Positions 62,841 through 64,000 of a stretch of 64,000 bases of DNA are shown piece after piece. The notes below the pieces were generated by a model, which saw nothing but the letters and a program-made list of their open reading frames with translations, was not told the origin of the DNA and made no database searches. The position numbers were made by a program, and so were the translations under genes. Within the stretch, counting starts at the first letter, position 1; each line of letters starts with the position of its first letter. The DNA lies in the NCBI RefSeq assembly GCF_029784155.1, contig NC_073691.1:65540839-65604838 (forward strand), given 5' to 3'. Origin of the DNA: Uranotaenia lowii. Its lineage: Eukaryota > Arthropoda > Insecta > Diptera > Culicidae.

Positions 62841-64000
62841 GGCTAGGCACAGTTTGTTTGTTTGGATATCTTTCCGTTGCTTTTCCTACCCCACTGCTGA
62901 TACCTGAAGCTCTGAAGCACATACATTTTTTACCAAAAAAAATTCATTTCATCAAATAACAAAACGACTACAAATAACTAATAAAAGTATATTTTACAGA
63001 AAAGTAGAAGTTTTACGACCAACCTCGTTCAGCACGTGCAACGATAGATGTAGAAAGTATTAATCTGAAACATAGAGGAACTGGGCAAAAAATGCGCAGA
63101 GCAAGCAAAATGCCTCAACATAGTATTGCAAAAATCTTACAGTTATTAACACTTCTGTTTCAGTTACACATTTATGCGTTACCCTCCCATGCCAGCTTGA
63201 TTAGTTCTCCAGTTTTGTAAAAAATTGTAAGGTATGCCCCCTCCCCCCTTCGTATTTTTTCCACTGGAAGAAGAGAGGAGAGCCAAACATTTTTAGAAAC
63301 ATTCCTCGTATCCAAGTACCCCTCATGCCAAGTATGGTATGATTTGCTTGATCAGTTCTCGAGTTAAATATGAAGACTTTTTACTTTTATATGAGATATC
63401 ACCTCCTTCCAAGAAAAGGGAGGGGTCCGAAACCAATAAAGAAACCTTCTCTGGCCTACAATACCCTCATCTGCCAAGTTTCACACAAATCTGTTGATTA
63501 TTTTACGAGTTTATAAACAGACAGGCAGACAGCAATTCATTTTTTTCTAGCATATTTCTAATGAATCATATTTGAATGAAAATAAAAATACTTTAATTTA
63601 TCGTGTGTGCAAAGATAAACACCGCTATTCAATCATAATTGACTTTTGGCAGCTTAATCCCTCTATTCCGCTGAAAATAGTTCAAACAGTTTTTATAGTT
63701 TTTATTGTTTAAATAGCGTACGACATCTGACAATTATTTTTTCGAGTTTTATCATCGCTAGTTCAATTTTTAAAGCATTTAAATTGTCGAAAGTCTTTTA
63801 CAGCCCTGAATTATCTTTAAAATATATATATTTCCGGCATATCAACATAACAAATTCGTCAAAATGACGGGCTATCGTAAAGATAGGTATAACACATAGG
63901 AAAATCCTTTATTGGGAAGCTTTAGGAAAGATTCACTACTCAAGAATGCTTATCTTGCTAAATAATTAAAATATGTTAAAATATCCTAGATATTTATTTT
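62841..64000. repeat. tandem repeat continued, then AT-rich end
   Basis: More units of the CATGCCAA...GATTAGTTCTCGAG block at about 63188, 63328 and 63471, ending in ACAGACAGGCAGACAG (about 63518-63533). Beyond 63540 nothing is recognised. Confidence 0.5.

Noticed and set aside
1..64000. CRISPR arrays, operons, prophage or bacterial genes
   Set aside because: No spaced direct-repeat array and no bacterial gene organisation. Splice sites, poly(A) signal and eukaryotic transposons are found throughout.

Overview
This window is nuclear DNA of a dipteran insect, most likely a culicine-type mosquito. It is AT-rich and intron-rich and is dominated by transposable elements of kinds known from mosquitoes: DD37E IS630/Tc1/mariner elements, a LOA-type LINE, tRNA-derived SINEs, many TA-flanked and hAT-type MITEs, and foldback elements. 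There is no bacterial-style gene organisation. The species call is an inference from repeat content and not from any marker gene.

Layout. 1-16081 is a field of transposons: a decayed LINE split by a hAT MITE (440-3140), an internally deleted mariner (3326-4274), a 9-bp minisatellite (4735-6480), a TA-type MITE (6885-7689), a mariner pseudogene (7763-8590), minisatellites (about 10170-11010), a MITE carrying a small spliced ORF (11023-11995), a DD37E mariner with both ends (12484-13750) and a non-autonomous LTR retrotransposon with nearly identical LTRs (13845-16081). 16640-45036 holds the one host gene I can support. It is on the + strand, with eight exons, a TATA/Inr-like promoter and an AATAAA signal. 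It encodes a 514-residue secreted protein that I do not recognise. All seven introns are phase 0. Two introns are over 12 kb and are packed with transposons, including an intact antisense LOA LINE (21621-27194). 46134-51282 is a hAT transposon bounded by an 8-bp target-site duplication; its spliced transposase gene is broken by a 1.1-kb insertion. 51300-64000 has no supported gene and consists of MITEs, inverted repeats and a tandem repeat, several nested in one another.

How the parts relate. The host gene was enlarged by intronic insertions, but the splice sites and reading frame joining all eight exons are intact. Only the LOA LINE still has all its expected open frames. The hAT and mariner transposases are damaged. 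The many MITEs have perfect or near-perfect target-site duplications, so they moved recently enough to date the nesting order. Most hAT-type insertions here have exact 8-bp duplications. Several TA-flanked MITEs repeat their own terminal motif many times inside, which is the most consistent unexplained structural theme of the window.
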